Below, piece by piece: positions 13,520 to 44,500 of a stretch of 64,000 nt of DNA (positions within the stretch are counted from its first letter, which is position 1; every line of letters starts with the position of its first letter). This DNA is from Elysia chlorotica (taxonomy: Eukaryota; Mollusca; Gastropoda; Plakobranchidae): contig RQTK01000090.1 of assembly GCA_003991915.1 (NCBI GenBank), positions 672,339 through 736,338 on the forward strand, read 5' to 3'. The notes beneath the pieces were generated by a model, which had not been told where the DNA came from, did no database searches, and worked only from the letters and a program-made list of their open reading frames with translations. A program made the position numbers and the translations under genes.

Positions 13520-13715
13520 TGGTTCGAGCCCTTGCGATTTCGCCCCTACTGTTTTGGTCGTTGTCAGTTTAATGTGAGCGACTGAAACAGGAGTTATGGT
13601 ATCCCCGCCCTGTCTTGTGTGTGGCAGCACATCAAATTGTCAGGCGTCAGTCTTGAGGCCCGTTCACAATATAGCCTATATAGTGCTGGCTTTGGACATT
13701 ATATAAACTCAACGT
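13520..13715 (+). mobile_element. tRNA-derived SINE, truncated (second copy of a duplication)
   Basis: Same element and same 5' breakpoint at the B-box as the copy starting at 12821. It shares the unusual CATCAAATTGTCAGGCGTCA variant. Confidence 0.85.
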
Positions 13716-14459
13716 CAACCAAACTACTAAGCTATGTATCAATGTTGGCAATAGCATTCGCGGTAATTGAATAGTTATGAATAATTCTACTATTAGAAAT
13801 AGAAAGCCAACATCCTTTGATTCAATGTATTAATATGAGTGCAGTGTAACAGTATAGGTTAGAAAGAGTCAAAACAATAGCTCTATAGCTTGACCTCGCT
13901 GTCATAATAAAATGTAACATGTACAAGTAAATTATTATGACTTTGACTGTTCTGCTTGGTCACCGAGAAGAGATCACATTTCATAACATGCAACAGCTGA
14001 CAGCTTGAAATAGCAAATACCGACTTCAGGCCAAACATAAGAGTACAATAGCAGCATTCCGGTTATAAACAAAAATCAAAGCCAACATGATACTTGGTAC
14101 TTATCTTATGCTACACAATTAATATTAAGTTTCAAGGGGTCTACAGGATTTGGCATTATAAGAGTGAAAGACACTAGCTTAAACGCCCAGCCTTGAACAC
14201 AGAGATGAATCGATAAATATAAGGTATTTACTGCGTATGGGCTCAAATATTTGCCCAGGCAAATGAAAGCAAGATCTAATCGATACAAATAAGTATTCGA
14301 GAGCATCCATTGCCAAATATAACCTTACTCACGCCCATTACTAATAGAAAAAAGGAAAATTGAAGAAAATGAATAGGTAAAAAGAATAGGACATAACACC
14401 AAATCGTTGGGTTTGAGAAGCGACGAAATTGATATAATATTTACAGAGTATTTGCAATC

Positions 14460-14600
14460 CACGCGATGATAACGAACGCCCCTTAGAAAGGGCGTTTCCT
14501 ATGTGCTCACTGGCTCTGTAAGTCTGCGGTAGGTAAAGCTACGATTAGACACCGGAGCAGATTTCTCTACCTATCGTCATCGTTTTGGCTATGGACCCTG
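14460..14600 (+). repeat. Dispersed repeat family R1, copy 2
   Basis: AACGCCCCTTAG, CTGGCTCTGTAAGTCTG, TAAAGCTACGATTAG, CCGGAGCAGATT and CTATCGTCATCGTTTTGG follow in the same order as in copies 1 and 3. It ends just before the SINE at 14608. Confidence 0.55.
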
Positions 14601-14607
14601 TGTAGCA

Positions 14608-14881
14608 ATGCCTGATGGGCGCGGTGGCCTTGGGGTTGAACATCAGCTTCCGACGCAAAACGTCGGTGGTTCGAGCCCTGGAGATTTCGCTCCCTACTGG
14701 TTGGGCCAATGTCAGTTTAATCATAATATGACCGGCTCAGACAAGAGTCATGGTATCTCCCCCCCCCCCTATCTCGTGTGTGGCAGCACATAAAATTGTC
14801 AGACGTTAGTCGTGGTACCCGTTCACAAAATACCCTATTTAGTCCTGATGTTGGACGTTAAACCAACCCAACAACAACAGT
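14608..14881 (+). mobile_element. tRNA-derived SINE, type A head, near full length
   Basis: It has a pol III A-box-like GGCGCGGTGGCC and a B-box GGTTCGAGCCC (14668-14678). The shared body follows (CCCTACTGGTTGGGCCAATG, GACAAGAGTCATGGTATCTC, GTGTGTGGCAGCACATAAAA), then a tail ending GATGTTGGACGTTAAACC and CCAACAACAACAG. This is the best reference copy of the type A element in the window. Confidence 0.88.
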
Positions 14882-15179
14882 AGCAATGCCGCCATTACAG
14901 CGGGAATCCGCATGCAGCCGGCCGGTAAAGCTGAACCAACTAGATCTAGACTCTAGGTAATAAAAACCGAAGCTACTACTCTCGGTTGTTGTACTCTCGG
15001 CCCGCATTCCAAATCTGTGAGCAATCGCGCCGGCGGTTCGATGAAGCGTACACATAAACAACACAGGGAGGATGAGTAACAGGGGCCAACCAGGGCATCA
15101 CGTGCACCCACTCCGCACTAAATAAATGTCGCCGAGAGATAGAAATCTAGCCCAGATTAAGTTGAATACACTTGAGTTT

Positions 15180-15337
15180 GGTTAATTGGTTGGTTTCTTT
15201 ACGCTTAAGCGTGGACAGGTCTCAAGACTAAGTCCAGGCCAATTTTACGTAATGAAATACAGTAACAGTGTGGAGATATCAGGACGCCTGTCTCAGCCGG
15301 TCACATTATACTGACACCCACCAACAGCCAAAATCTA
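15180..15337 (-). mobile_element. tRNA-derived SINE, body and tail only
   Basis: A diverged minus-strand copy. GTCTCAGCCGGTCACATTAT and GACACCCACCAACAG match the complement of the SINE body. The head is missing. Confidence 0.68.
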
Positions 15338-17928
15338 ACATTTTTTTTTTTCCTGGTCGAGGGGTCATACCATTTACCCCCCCCCCCCCCCCCCAACACA
15401 CACACGTTTCCTCCATCATGTATCAAGATATATAAAATAGTATATATTTGTTTACAAAAGGTTATTCTTTCCTCTCTACTCTATAAGGTGGTTAGTTCTT
15501 TGTTTTAATGGATAATTAATATAATTAATGGTGACTGAATTACTCAAGCTGCGTAAATGATAGTGTAATTACAAAACTAAGGGATAGTAAAAGCGATAAA
15601 TTCATTCTATTTCTGTATGGATGAAGCAAGACGATTTAGATTGTTTAGCGATGAATCACGCAATCGATATATCGATACTACCACATGCAGAAAATAGATG
15701 GGACACTCAGTAAATGCGCATCGTTGTCTTTCTGCGTATAGGAACAACTAATCCACAACTAGAATCTAAGATGAAATTAAGCCTTTCGTTTTTCGGGACA
15801 ACTCACGATTGTTGAAACAATATTATTGGTTTAACGCCTCCCTAGGTTTTCAGTCGAATCGCAGGAGCAATGTCGTGGTAGATTACAACTCGCCGTAAGA
15901 CCTATATCTTGTTTCCTTTTCTGCATGTTGACTAAAGAAAAACAAATATGATAAGTCTAAAAACATCCATTCAAATTATTGTGATGATAACCGTACGGCC
16001 GTCAAAAATATTCCTTTTGTTTCCAAAAATTATTAAACGCATCACAACTAACATCTGCACACTAGAATAATTACAACAGTAATGTCAGCGGTGATAAAAT
16101 GAATCACAGTACCGGTATTCATAATCAGCCCAGGGGTAGATCAATACCCACCTTATGGTAGCCCGATCAAAAAACAATTAAATGGATTATAATCTGCCAT
16201 CTTATTTCCATTTTTATACCCCCCCCCTACACCCAACCACTGCTGACAGTTTGTATAACGTGTCATCAGAGGGCCGGTGTAGAAGTCACTAATTATGGTA
16301 GTTACTACGGATCGCAAGTACAACGTCACGTTAATCTTGCGACTCTTCTTAAGGTATTGGAAGGGAGCGAATTACTGAATTAGAAGACTTTAGACGTGTT
16401 GTAAGCTACCGCGACGTTTTAATTACGACCGTAGATAGTAGTGACTAAAACAGCTGCTGCAAAGTTTGTCCAGCTTGCCAGCTAGGATTAATCAGGCCAA
16501 GGAAACATGCTCGGCAGGTTCAAAACAAGGAAAGCAGGACAAGGATGAATTACAGTCTCAGGCTCGGCAAATATTTATACTTTATGTTTTTCAAACAACC
16601 GCTCTTCATTCTGTCTATTCTGCTCAAGATCTAAAAATACATTTGGCGCTACTGCAGGTGTGCGAAAAAAAAAAATGTCTCTCTTAAGTGTCAATTTCGA
16701 GGGGGAGGTTAATTATAATTTTAAAACTGAACTGTCGGCTTGATCAAAGATAAAAATGTAACATCGGTGCAGTATAGTACAGGTAGTTAGTTACATAGAA
16801 GGGCGAACACGCAAGTATCGTACATGGCTCCGGTGGACCAGGCGGATGCCATACGGAGAAATATTTGTTTAGACTCTAGTGTGTCTCCGAACGCTTCAAC
16901 CCTGATTTATTACACCCTTTGAAGAATGCACGTCAAGACAATTTAAAGGTGTTTTTTTTTTCTTCTTTTAAACTTTAACTTAATCTTATGCGCTCAACAT
17001 AAAAATGATATATTCGTATACAAGGTTCAAGTTAACAACCTCGTCATGCCTTCCTCATAATAGTTTCCTACCTTTTTAAATGTTCTAACAATTCATCAGA
17101 AAATTTTGTTCACAATTTTGTTCTCTCTTTCTAGCAAGGTTTTCGTTGCCATGTATCATCAACGCTGCGAGTAAAAATCTTTTACTGTTGTGAACTTGAT
17201 ATTATGTATAACTAAAAACACTTCGCTTTCGTGTTTTAGCACGGAATTGTTGGATCGCCATATCAATTTGCATAATTATTCTTATTTCCATGTTCCCGTA
17301 AGCACAGTGTTCTATAAAAGAAATTATAAACATTATAAAGGTAATACATGTTAACAAATCCCTATGTCATCTTTTCATCTCAAATTACAGAAAATTACAA
17401 AACAATACTATTCTCTTAAAATCGATTAGAACTAAGCTAAATAAGATCTATTATGAAAGGTTACTAGTTAACTTACTACTCACGCTTGACCTCGTTGTTT
17501 ATGATATCATCATATTACAAAAAAGCTCTATCCTACTTAGGATATGCCAACACGTGTCACCAACCCCTTACCGCGACTACGCGACTTAACATAATCACCA
17601 TTAACATAACCATACGGATAGTCAGGGCATTATCTACTTGAAAAAAAAAACCCAACGTTTATCTCTCTAAACTAGATTTCGTTTAGATGTGAAAACGAGA
17701 AAGCAAGGAAAAAAAAAAAAAAAAAAAAAAACCCAGAGAAATTTAAAGCGCTACTGGCAAATTATTTAATGTTCAGTTTGGGGGGAAAGAAAAGGAGGAA
17801 GCTCAAAATGTCAACGGCGGACTATTTATATTGGCTGTTTAACTATGCCCACCCTATTAAGAGATCGTGGATAAGAGAGCTTAGACGATTAATTCAGTTG
17901 ATACTGTTCATGTAATAGACACGCCACT

Positions 17929-17966
<38 letters not shown>
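17929..17966. repeat. (GA)n microsatellite
   Basis: About 17 GA units, followed by GA-rich sequence that leads into the 162-bp duplication. Confidence 0.88.
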
Positions 17967-17969
<3 letters not shown>

Positions 17970-18072
17970 CAAACACACAGACAGAAAGACAGGCACACAG
18001 AGAAAGAGAGAAGAATGGAATGATGAATATAAATGAAGTATAATAGATAGAAATAAATAAAAGAAGGCAATG

Positions 18073-18377
18073 GAATGAAACATAGAGAAATATAGATATA
18101 AACAGAGACCGACGGATAGACAGACAATAGAGACGGTCTGAAAGAAGCAGACAGAGAGGGAGAAAAGGTAGAGTTAGGCGAAAAAAAAGAGACTGTGGTA
18201 GGGCGGGAAGGTGGATAAATAAAAGACGGAAAGGGAATGAAACATAGAGTAATATAGATAGAAACAGAGAGCGACGGATAGACAGACAGCAATAGAGACG
18301 GGCTGAAAGAAGCAGATAGAGAGTGAGAAAAGGTAGAGTTAGGCGAAAAAAGAGACTGTGGTAGGGTGGGAAGGTGG
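18073..18377. repeat. Tandem duplication (about 162-bp unit)
   Basis: 18073-18214 and 18235-18377 share GAATGAAACATAGAG, GACGGATAGACAGACA, AAAGGTAGAGTTAGGCGAAA and GAGACTGTGGTAGGG. It lies about 60 bp downstream (on the gene strand) of the FERM exon at 18440-18482. Confidence 0.85.
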
Positions 18378-18439
18378 AATGCAGAACCCTTCACAGATGC
18401 AAAAAAAAAAAAAAAAAAAAAAAGGCTAGCTCATCTTAC

Positions 18440-38097
<19,658 letters not shown>

Positions 38098-38460
38098 TTT
38101 GTTTTATTAATTCCAGGGAAAGAGCACAAAATATCAACACAAGATCCAACCGTAACAGGCGGCTCTGTTGGGGAAGAGCACACAAAAAATATGACACGGT
38201 TGATGAAAATCCAATCTAGTCCGTGGCCTTCACCATCAGCAGCCGCCTATCGACCATTAGCGAGCCTAGAGAGAGAGAGAGAGAGAGAGCACAACACAGA
38301 CGCCTCGACTTGGCCTCAAAAGATTGCTATCATGGTTCTCAGTGAATCAGTCAGCATCCACCCGAAAAAGCGAGGGGAAGAGAGCGAGAGAGAGCTAAGA
38401 GTGAAGACTAAGCCGGGCCTAGCAGTGAACACGCTTGGCTAAAGGCAGGCTAAAGTAACT

Positions 38461-38486
38461 CGATTTTACGACTGGGCGTAAAATCG
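38461..38486. repeat. Perfect inverted repeat (10-bp arms, 6-base loop)
   Basis: CGATTTTACG, then ACTGGG, then CGTAAAATCG. It lies in the probable 5' flank or leader of the minus-strand FERM gene, about 365 bp from its start codon. It could form a hairpin in RNA or be a paired protein-binding site. Confidence 0.6.
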
Positions 38487-38611
38487 ACTGCGAGGACTCA
38501 GACGAACGTTGTAGGGGAAAAGCACAGAGTTATGGGGAAAAGTTAACTGCTGGCGAACTGCGAAACGAAGACTTCGTCGGTGTTTGAAAGTTGCCGAGAT
38601 GTCGCTCCTTG

Positions 38612-38621
38612 GTCACGTGAC
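38612..38621. promoter_or_regulatory. GTCACGTGAC E-box palindrome upstream of the FERM gene
   Basis: A perfect 10-bp palindrome containing CACGTG, the core bound by USF, MITF/TFE and related bHLH-ZIP factors. It lies about 515 bp upstream of the FERM-gene start codon. The surrounding 38.5-38.7 kb has more CpG than the AT-rich background, and ATTGG (an inverted CCAAT) lies near 38707. I infer a promoter region; no TATA box was assigned. Confidence 0.4.
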
Positions 38622-39799
38622 AAACACCGCTACCAACCAAATGACGAGCCCACTCACTCTGAACGTGATCCGCTCGTGAACCTTTGAAGTTACAATCTTG
38701 AGGTAGATTGGTCACGTAAGAGCGTAAATGTTTGTACGAACTACTACATGTATGTACTAGATGTAGTGGTTAGAATAGTGTACATTGCATTTTACTGTCT
38801 CAGTTCAACTTAACCTGCGTTTTCCTCCCCTAAAATAAAAACAACCAGCAACAAACAATGGAACAATTATTCTACTAAAGCATAATTATTACTGAATACA
38901 TTTTGAGATAAAAAAAAAAAACAACAACCCACCAACAACACACCATGCACTTGTAAATCTAACGACGATAAAGAATAATCTCAACTGCATGACTTTGGTT
39001 TAAAAAAACAACAAAGAAAGTTGATTAAACTAGAAAGACGATTCCTATTCATTATCTTCCAGAATTGATTTTGTAGTAGGCTTACATGTAAATGGTGATT
39101 TTTTTAAGTTTTGAAGTCTCTAATTTTCGGTTGATCCTTTGTTTTAATTTGACTTGTTTTAACTTTGAGCAAAGGGTAGCTAATCTTTGGTCGTAGAAAG
39201 CGAATTTCTATCCTAATTTCCCCTTGGTTTCAAGAACGCTTGCAGAAAGTGTACGAAAATCGATTCATATGTTTTTCTCTCATCACATCATTTGTAAAAA
39301 TAAGGGTAGGTAATCAAGAATATTTTGTTTCCAAGAAGAGAGTTCCTTATTACATTTCTTTGTTGTTGGTTTTTTTTTTCTTCCCATTTTCACAGGTAAG
39401 CATTACCATAGTTATCGCATAACTTCTGTTGAAAAATTACAAATTATGATTCACACCAACTTCTTTTCCTTTTTCCTTATACCCTACCATTTTCATGTTC
39501 TTTTTACAATGGATAAATATCATTGTTTTAGATAGGCCCAAACAAACTAAAACTAATTGTACAAACAACGCGCGTACACACAAAACAACGGGAAAATGGA
39601 ATGGGAGAACTTCATATTTGATAAACATTGAATGAAGACCTTAACTTACGGATGGAAATAAAGGTTAAAGGAGATAATAAAAATTATATTAAATAATGAA
39701 TAAGTGAATCGTAGGAGCGACGTTCTTACGGATGACCGCAAGTTTCTTGTGAAATTTTTGTAGCAAAAGAGTTTAACATCAGGGTAGGGGTGGGGTGGG

Positions 39800-39985
39800 G
39801 GTGAGGGTCATAACACTGAGGTAGAGCATCGTCTTCAGTTGCAGGGGATCCATGCCTGCCAATTTTTCCCGTAGTAGTTTGTTCGGTGTCAGTACAATGT
39901 GATCGACCAACTCCCGAGTATAGTGCTTTGGGTCCCGTCGCCATATAGGACTTTTCTTGAGACTCAAGAGACATTAAATTATGGG
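39800..39985 (+). mobile_element. Second SINE family (family 2), copy 1
   Basis: A tRNA-like head (GAGGTAGAGCATCGTCTTCA) is followed by GGTGTCAGTACAATGTGATC and a tail unlike the main family: GTCGCCATATAGGACTTTTC, TTGAGACTCAAGAGACATTA. The tail matches the one near 52078-52130. Confidence 0.55.
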
Positions 39986-39994
39986 ATAGCTTTG

Positions 39995-40105
39995 TTTTCT
40001 CCGAACAAGGATCGGTTTCCCAGTCTGGAGGTCCCTGGTCCAAACCCACAGTCTGACAAAATTCATGTCCGGATTTCGCCCCCAAGTGGTTGATTTGCTG
40101 AACTT
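39995..40105 (+). mobile_element. SINE fragment, type B head
   Basis: CAGTCTGGAGGTCCCTGGTCC, then a degraded B-box and GGATTTCGCCCCCAAGTGGT, which resembles the head and first body block of the type B element. It is truncated after that. Confidence 0.5.
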
Positions 40106-40204
40106 TTGTCGTAAACCTGGATAGATTTTTCTCTACGGGAAGGAGCTGAACTGGCAAATTGTAGAGTGAAGGTCTCCTTGGTCTGAAACCAACCCAACAT
40201 AATT

Positions 40205-40393
40205 CAAAACTTTATTAACAGTCCAATTTCGTCCCTTGCTGGTTTGGTCGGTGTCAGTATAATGATCAGCAGTCATGTTATCCGTGCATCGTCTCTGTGT
40301 AGCAGCACGTAAAATTGTCAGACCGTATTATTAGGATCAGACCACAATAGGCTATACAGTGCTGAAGTTGGGCGCTAAACAAGAAAAACCACT
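40205..40393 (+). mobile_element. tRNA-derived SINE, body and tail only
   Basis: CGTCCCTTGCTGGTTTGGTC, TGTAGCAGCACGTAAAATTG and GAAGTTGGGCGCTAAACAAG are the body and tail of the main SINE. It follows other SINE pieces in a chain at 39.8-40.4 kb. Confidence 0.75.
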
Positions 40394-40513
40394 TTTTCTT
40401 CTTCAAACAAGAGAAAGAAGGCAAATTGTTTTGAAACTTAAAAAGTTTTTTCATGTCCAAAACTGTTGCTGTTTTTTTTAAATTTGCTTTGTTTCTAATG
40501 ATTGTGAATAGTT

Positions 40514-40517
<4 letters not shown>

Positions 40518-40573
<56 letters not shown>

Positions 40574-40590
40574 AAAAACAACAACAGTAC
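40518..40590. repeat. (CAA)n microsatellite
   Basis: About 20 CAA/ACA units with a short AATAAA interruption. Confidence 0.9.
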
Positions 40591-40602
40591 TAAAAATAAA
40601 AT

Positions 40603-40610
40603 GATGATGA

Positions 40611-40643
<33 letters not shown>

Positions 40644-40671
40644 AATAATATGTAATATAATAATAATAATA

Positions 40672-40742
<71 letters not shown>

Positions 40743-40786
40743 NNNNNNNNNNNNNNNNNNNNNNNNNNNNNNNNNNNNNNNNNNNN

Positions 40787-40852
<66 letters not shown>
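40603..40852. repeat. (GAT)n and (AAT)n arrays with an assembly gap
   Basis: GAT units, a short AAT stretch, more GAT, then 44 Ns (40743-40786), then about 22 AAT units. The gap falls where the repeat type changes, so the true length is unknown. Confidence 0.93.
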
Positions 40853-40854
<2 letters not shown>

Positions 40855-41537
40855 ATCTTTAATTTCATGTGATGCTCAAAACCTCACAAAACTCTAAATT
40901 CAAAACCTAAAACATAGGGACAAAAGCTTCTTAAAAATCTTTGAAGCCTTGTTTGGACCCACAGAAAACATCATACTTCTGGGTTGGGACCCCTTCATAT
41001 GACCCAAGAATAAAGGCTCAGGTTTCTATTAATAGAAATCTGTTGTGGACATAGGCTACAGAATGCACCGGACTCGTAAAAGAGCTCCAAAACAATATGC
41101 GCCCTACTCTCCAGTCATGTTCAGTTACTGTAGCCAAGTCTAGTGATTAGTCTTGGGGGATGAGGCTGGAGGAGATGCTGAGTTATCAGGATCATTTCGA
41201 CCAAAGATTATTCATATAATTTATTTATACTTTTGTAATCTAAAACTTAAAGATATACATCTATCCCAGATCAAGAACAAATACGTGTAAAATCTAGACT
41301 AGATCTAGAAATTTAAATTCTAGATTCATCAAATTTGTTTAATTTATAGGCCTATTACACTAGACTTATATATTTAGAATCTAGATTCTAGACTCTATCT
41401 AGGTTAGATCTCTAGATCTAAATCGCTAAAAATATCTGCAAGAAATCACAAGCATACATGTCTAAAATAGATAAACTTATACTATAACTATAGGCACAGA
41501 AGGAGTAAAACCCTTGCTTTTAGATTCTTTGGAAGAC

Positions 41538-41562
41538 ATGGATGGTCAGGACTTAGGTCAAG
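41538..41562 (+). CDS. UVSSA: UVSSA exon 1 (start codon, residues 1-8)
   Basis: The ATG at 41538 opens eight codons (MDGQDLGQ) and one extra base before a GTGTGT donor. That phase-1 end fits the two-base start of exon 2 and makes an alanine codon. An in-frame TAA lies upstream at 41472. There is no homology to support so short a piece. Alternatives are a different upstream exon or use of the Met at residue 25, which would give an N-terminus closer in length to the human protein. Confidence 0.58.
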
Positions 41563-44500
41563 GTGTGTTACATGTTTCGAAGCTCTCTGTTATTATTTTT
41601 TTAAAATGTTTTTCTTTGTTAGGCCTATAATAAACCTACTCTACTTTTCTTTCATTTAAATATTCAAGTAAGCTAAGTTTAGGCTCAATTTACAGCATTC
41701 GATGATTTGTACACTTTATTGGTACATGTTTTTGTATCTATGTCTCTAATTTTAATAGGAATCTATTTAGACTCAGTTTTGATTTAGAGCGGAAGAAAAA
41801 CAGTTAATGTGGTCTTTAAAAATTAAATGATACGATATTTTAAAATCTGTGATTGGTGCTATAAAATCCTGGATAATAATAATAATAATAATATTTATAA
41901 ATACAGTGTATTTATAGAGCGATATATCCTATCAACTGAGCTCATGGCGCTTCTTACACATTAAAATCTACTTTAAAAAACAATATGACATTATGCATAA
42001 TTAAGCTAAGCGATCGAATAAATGTGTTAACAGTTTTTAAAATGTCGCCCCTGAGTCAGTGTCTCTCAATTGTTATGACTATTCGAAATATTCATGATTT
42101 TATGCTACGTTTACAATTTTTAAGATATATTAATTTTTACTTACTTAAATATCTTTACTTGATGATACAGAGATTATAATATTGAATGATATTGAAAACA
42201 AAGAAATGTACATGTGTTTCCCATTATTACAGCTTTAATAAGGTTCTTAAAATACATTATTTTTTTGTTTTTGTATTGTTTCCAGCATTGAAAGAATCTA
42301 CCAAGAAATTAGACCAGAATGTTGCGAGTCAGATGAAAAAGACAATACTTGAATTAACAACTACAGGAAGCCCCTCACTGGATGCAAAGACTTTGAAAAA
42401 ATTTAAGACATTTTGTAGGCAAGTCTATTTTATCTATGTTATTAGATAGCCCTGTAAAAATATGGCAAAACAGTTAAAAAAAACAACCCCACATTTCATG
42501 TCTTCTAAGGCATTCAGGTATTTGGTGTTTACGCAAACTGCCTTGCTTATAAAAATGCAATATTGAACCATCTTAGAATGATATGCACATCTAAGTTGAC
42601 CTATTAGTGATGTACTGTGTAAACCAAATACAGTAATTTGCCCCGTACTTTGTATGAAATAAAAAAAAAAAAAAAAACTCCAATAAAACTTCAGTAGAAG
42701 CATACTTGATGTGCTTGGGTAATTTGCATTACAACCATAACACTTCATGTTTTGATAAGGATGGGTCCAACTGCACCATGCAACTGGCTTGAATGGTTGA
42801 GACACAGACGCTGATGTGCGGCTGTAGTCTGTGACAAGCTAATTAAGAGATTTAAAATATAAGTTAAAAAACTAAATGTAAAAAAACCTTTGCTACTAAA
42901 CTTACAACATTTGAAAGTTCTTGGGTCATTCTCCTCTTAGTCTTATCTATAATTTTTTATTACTAATATATGTATGGCATGGTAAACATGGACATATCTG
43001 TTAATATGAATGCTTGGCTTTACAGTGAGCATTATTTTTATCTTATTTCTGTGGTGAAGACAAAATCATTATTCTTATCAGTTCAATTGAATGTGTCTAC
43101 ACAGGATATTGATTAAATGTTTTGCACCTTGTTCTTTCAGAAACTCAGATGACAATGTGCGACATGCTTTTTACTTAATTATGGATCAGTTGAAAAAGAA
43201 TCACTCAGAGATTCGTCTCTCAGCTTCCCAAGTTGCTGATGAATTGTTCAACAGATCTCATGCCTTTCGAGAGATTATGGTGAATCATCTGAATATATTC
43301 CTCGCACTTACAACAGGTACATGCAGTCTGATATATTCAAACATTATAAATCTGGAAAATGTTTTGTGGTTTGATCTTTCTTCTTTTTTGTGTTTTTTGT
43401 GTTTTTTGTTTTGTTACATATAAGAAATGCATTGCCATTGCTATGAATTTCTTAATATTTCTTATTCAGAGTATTTCTTGACTGAAAGTTATCTGAAGAA
43501 CCCCTCTCTGGATTTGATTATTTAATTAACATATCTATTCAAGGATTTATGAGTGCTCTTTTATTCTACATTAATAACTTATATCAATGCAGATATTAAA
43601 AAAATTTGTTAGACAACCAAGAGTTTGCTTGATACTTCTTTATTTTGTGTACACATGGTTTATGTAAAATCCAACTGCCCCAACTACCACTGGAATATAT
43701 ACCATTTTTTATGACACTATTTTATTGTTCATTATGTAAAAAAAAAATTGATTTATGCCTTTAAACCAATAATTATCAAGAAACCCAGGATTTTTATATT
43801 TTAGTAAATATTAGGTTGCCATTTGTCCGATCAACCAATTTATATGAGTCAGAAAAATGATCACTTCATTTTCCCTAGCGTTCCTATGAACAACTATATA
43901 TAAAACTCTTTCAGAGACGGAAGCTAACAAACCACTACCTCCACCAAAAGCTGCTGCAGTGAAAATGAAAACAGATACACTGCAAGCTATCCAGCAGTGG
44001 CATGACAAATATGGTCTGGGTTACAGGAAACTGGTTGTAGGCTATGAATACCTGAGGGACTGTAAACATGTGAGTTGTGAATTAGAAATGTTTGACCTCA
44101 CAATTTATTATGATGAAGATTGTAAACTTAAAGCTTAATGGTCTCTGATAAGTTAAAACAAAGTGAGGCTCTCACTTACATGTTTTGATCTACATGTATT
44201 GGAATCATTTTTAAGTAAAATGCAAACTCATCTCCTTCTAGTCCCCTAAATATACCAAGCACTTGCTTACATTGAACAGAAACGATTGTATGTTGATGCT
44301 CTTTTTAATAATTTATGTAACACATAAACTTTGGATACAGTTTATGATTTAAAAAAAAGACTTCTTCTTACTGATCAACTGAATTTTCGAGTAACAATGC
44401 CCTTTTTTTAATATAGATGAAAGAATCTCAAATCTGTAACAATGCTGAATATCTTGGCTTACAGTTCTACGACACATTAATTTCAAGCATTAATTCTGTG

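Larger units (their letters stand above)
12821..13786. repeat. Segmental duplication pair (about 265 bp each)
   Basis: 12821-13084 and 13520-13786 are nearly identical. Each contains a SINE plus about 65 bp of the same non-SINE flank (ACTAAGCTATGTATCAATGT, GCATTCGCGGTAATTGAATA). A short extra block, GGGAAATATGGACT, lies before copy 1 and again near 13130. Confidence 0.85.
1..18439. other. No recognised exon; probable intron 3 of the FERM gene
   Basis: The FERM exon at 18440 ends in an open phase, so the gene continues leftward. I found no next exon in this stretch. Open reading frames here are short and either simple-repeat artefacts (Leu-Ser or Tyr-Leu-Ser-Ile runs) or unlike any protein I know. 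The stretch holds SINEs, local duplications, GATA and GA arrays, and plain AT-rich sequence (for example 5300-8500 and 15340-17880). Confidence 0.55.
38098..41537. other. Intergenic region between divergent FERM and UVSSA genes
   Basis: Left part: leader and promoter of the minus-strand FERM gene. Middle (about 39.8-40.4 kb): a chain of SINE fragments. 40518-40852: triplet repeats broken by an assembly gap. 40853-41537: AT-rich DNA with CTAGATCTAG-type palindromes, presumably the UVSSA promoter and leader. No CpG-rich core was seen directly next to UVSSA. Confidence 0.6.

Noticed and set aside
40590-40868. Poly-Tyr / poly-Ile reading frame crossing the Ns
   Set aside because: Triplet repeats plus an assembly gap.
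42419-42424. Canonical GT donor at 42423 for UVSSA exon 2
   Set aside because: It would add GCAA and shift exon 3 to a stop codon (AAA CTC AGA TGA). The GC donor keeps the family sequence.
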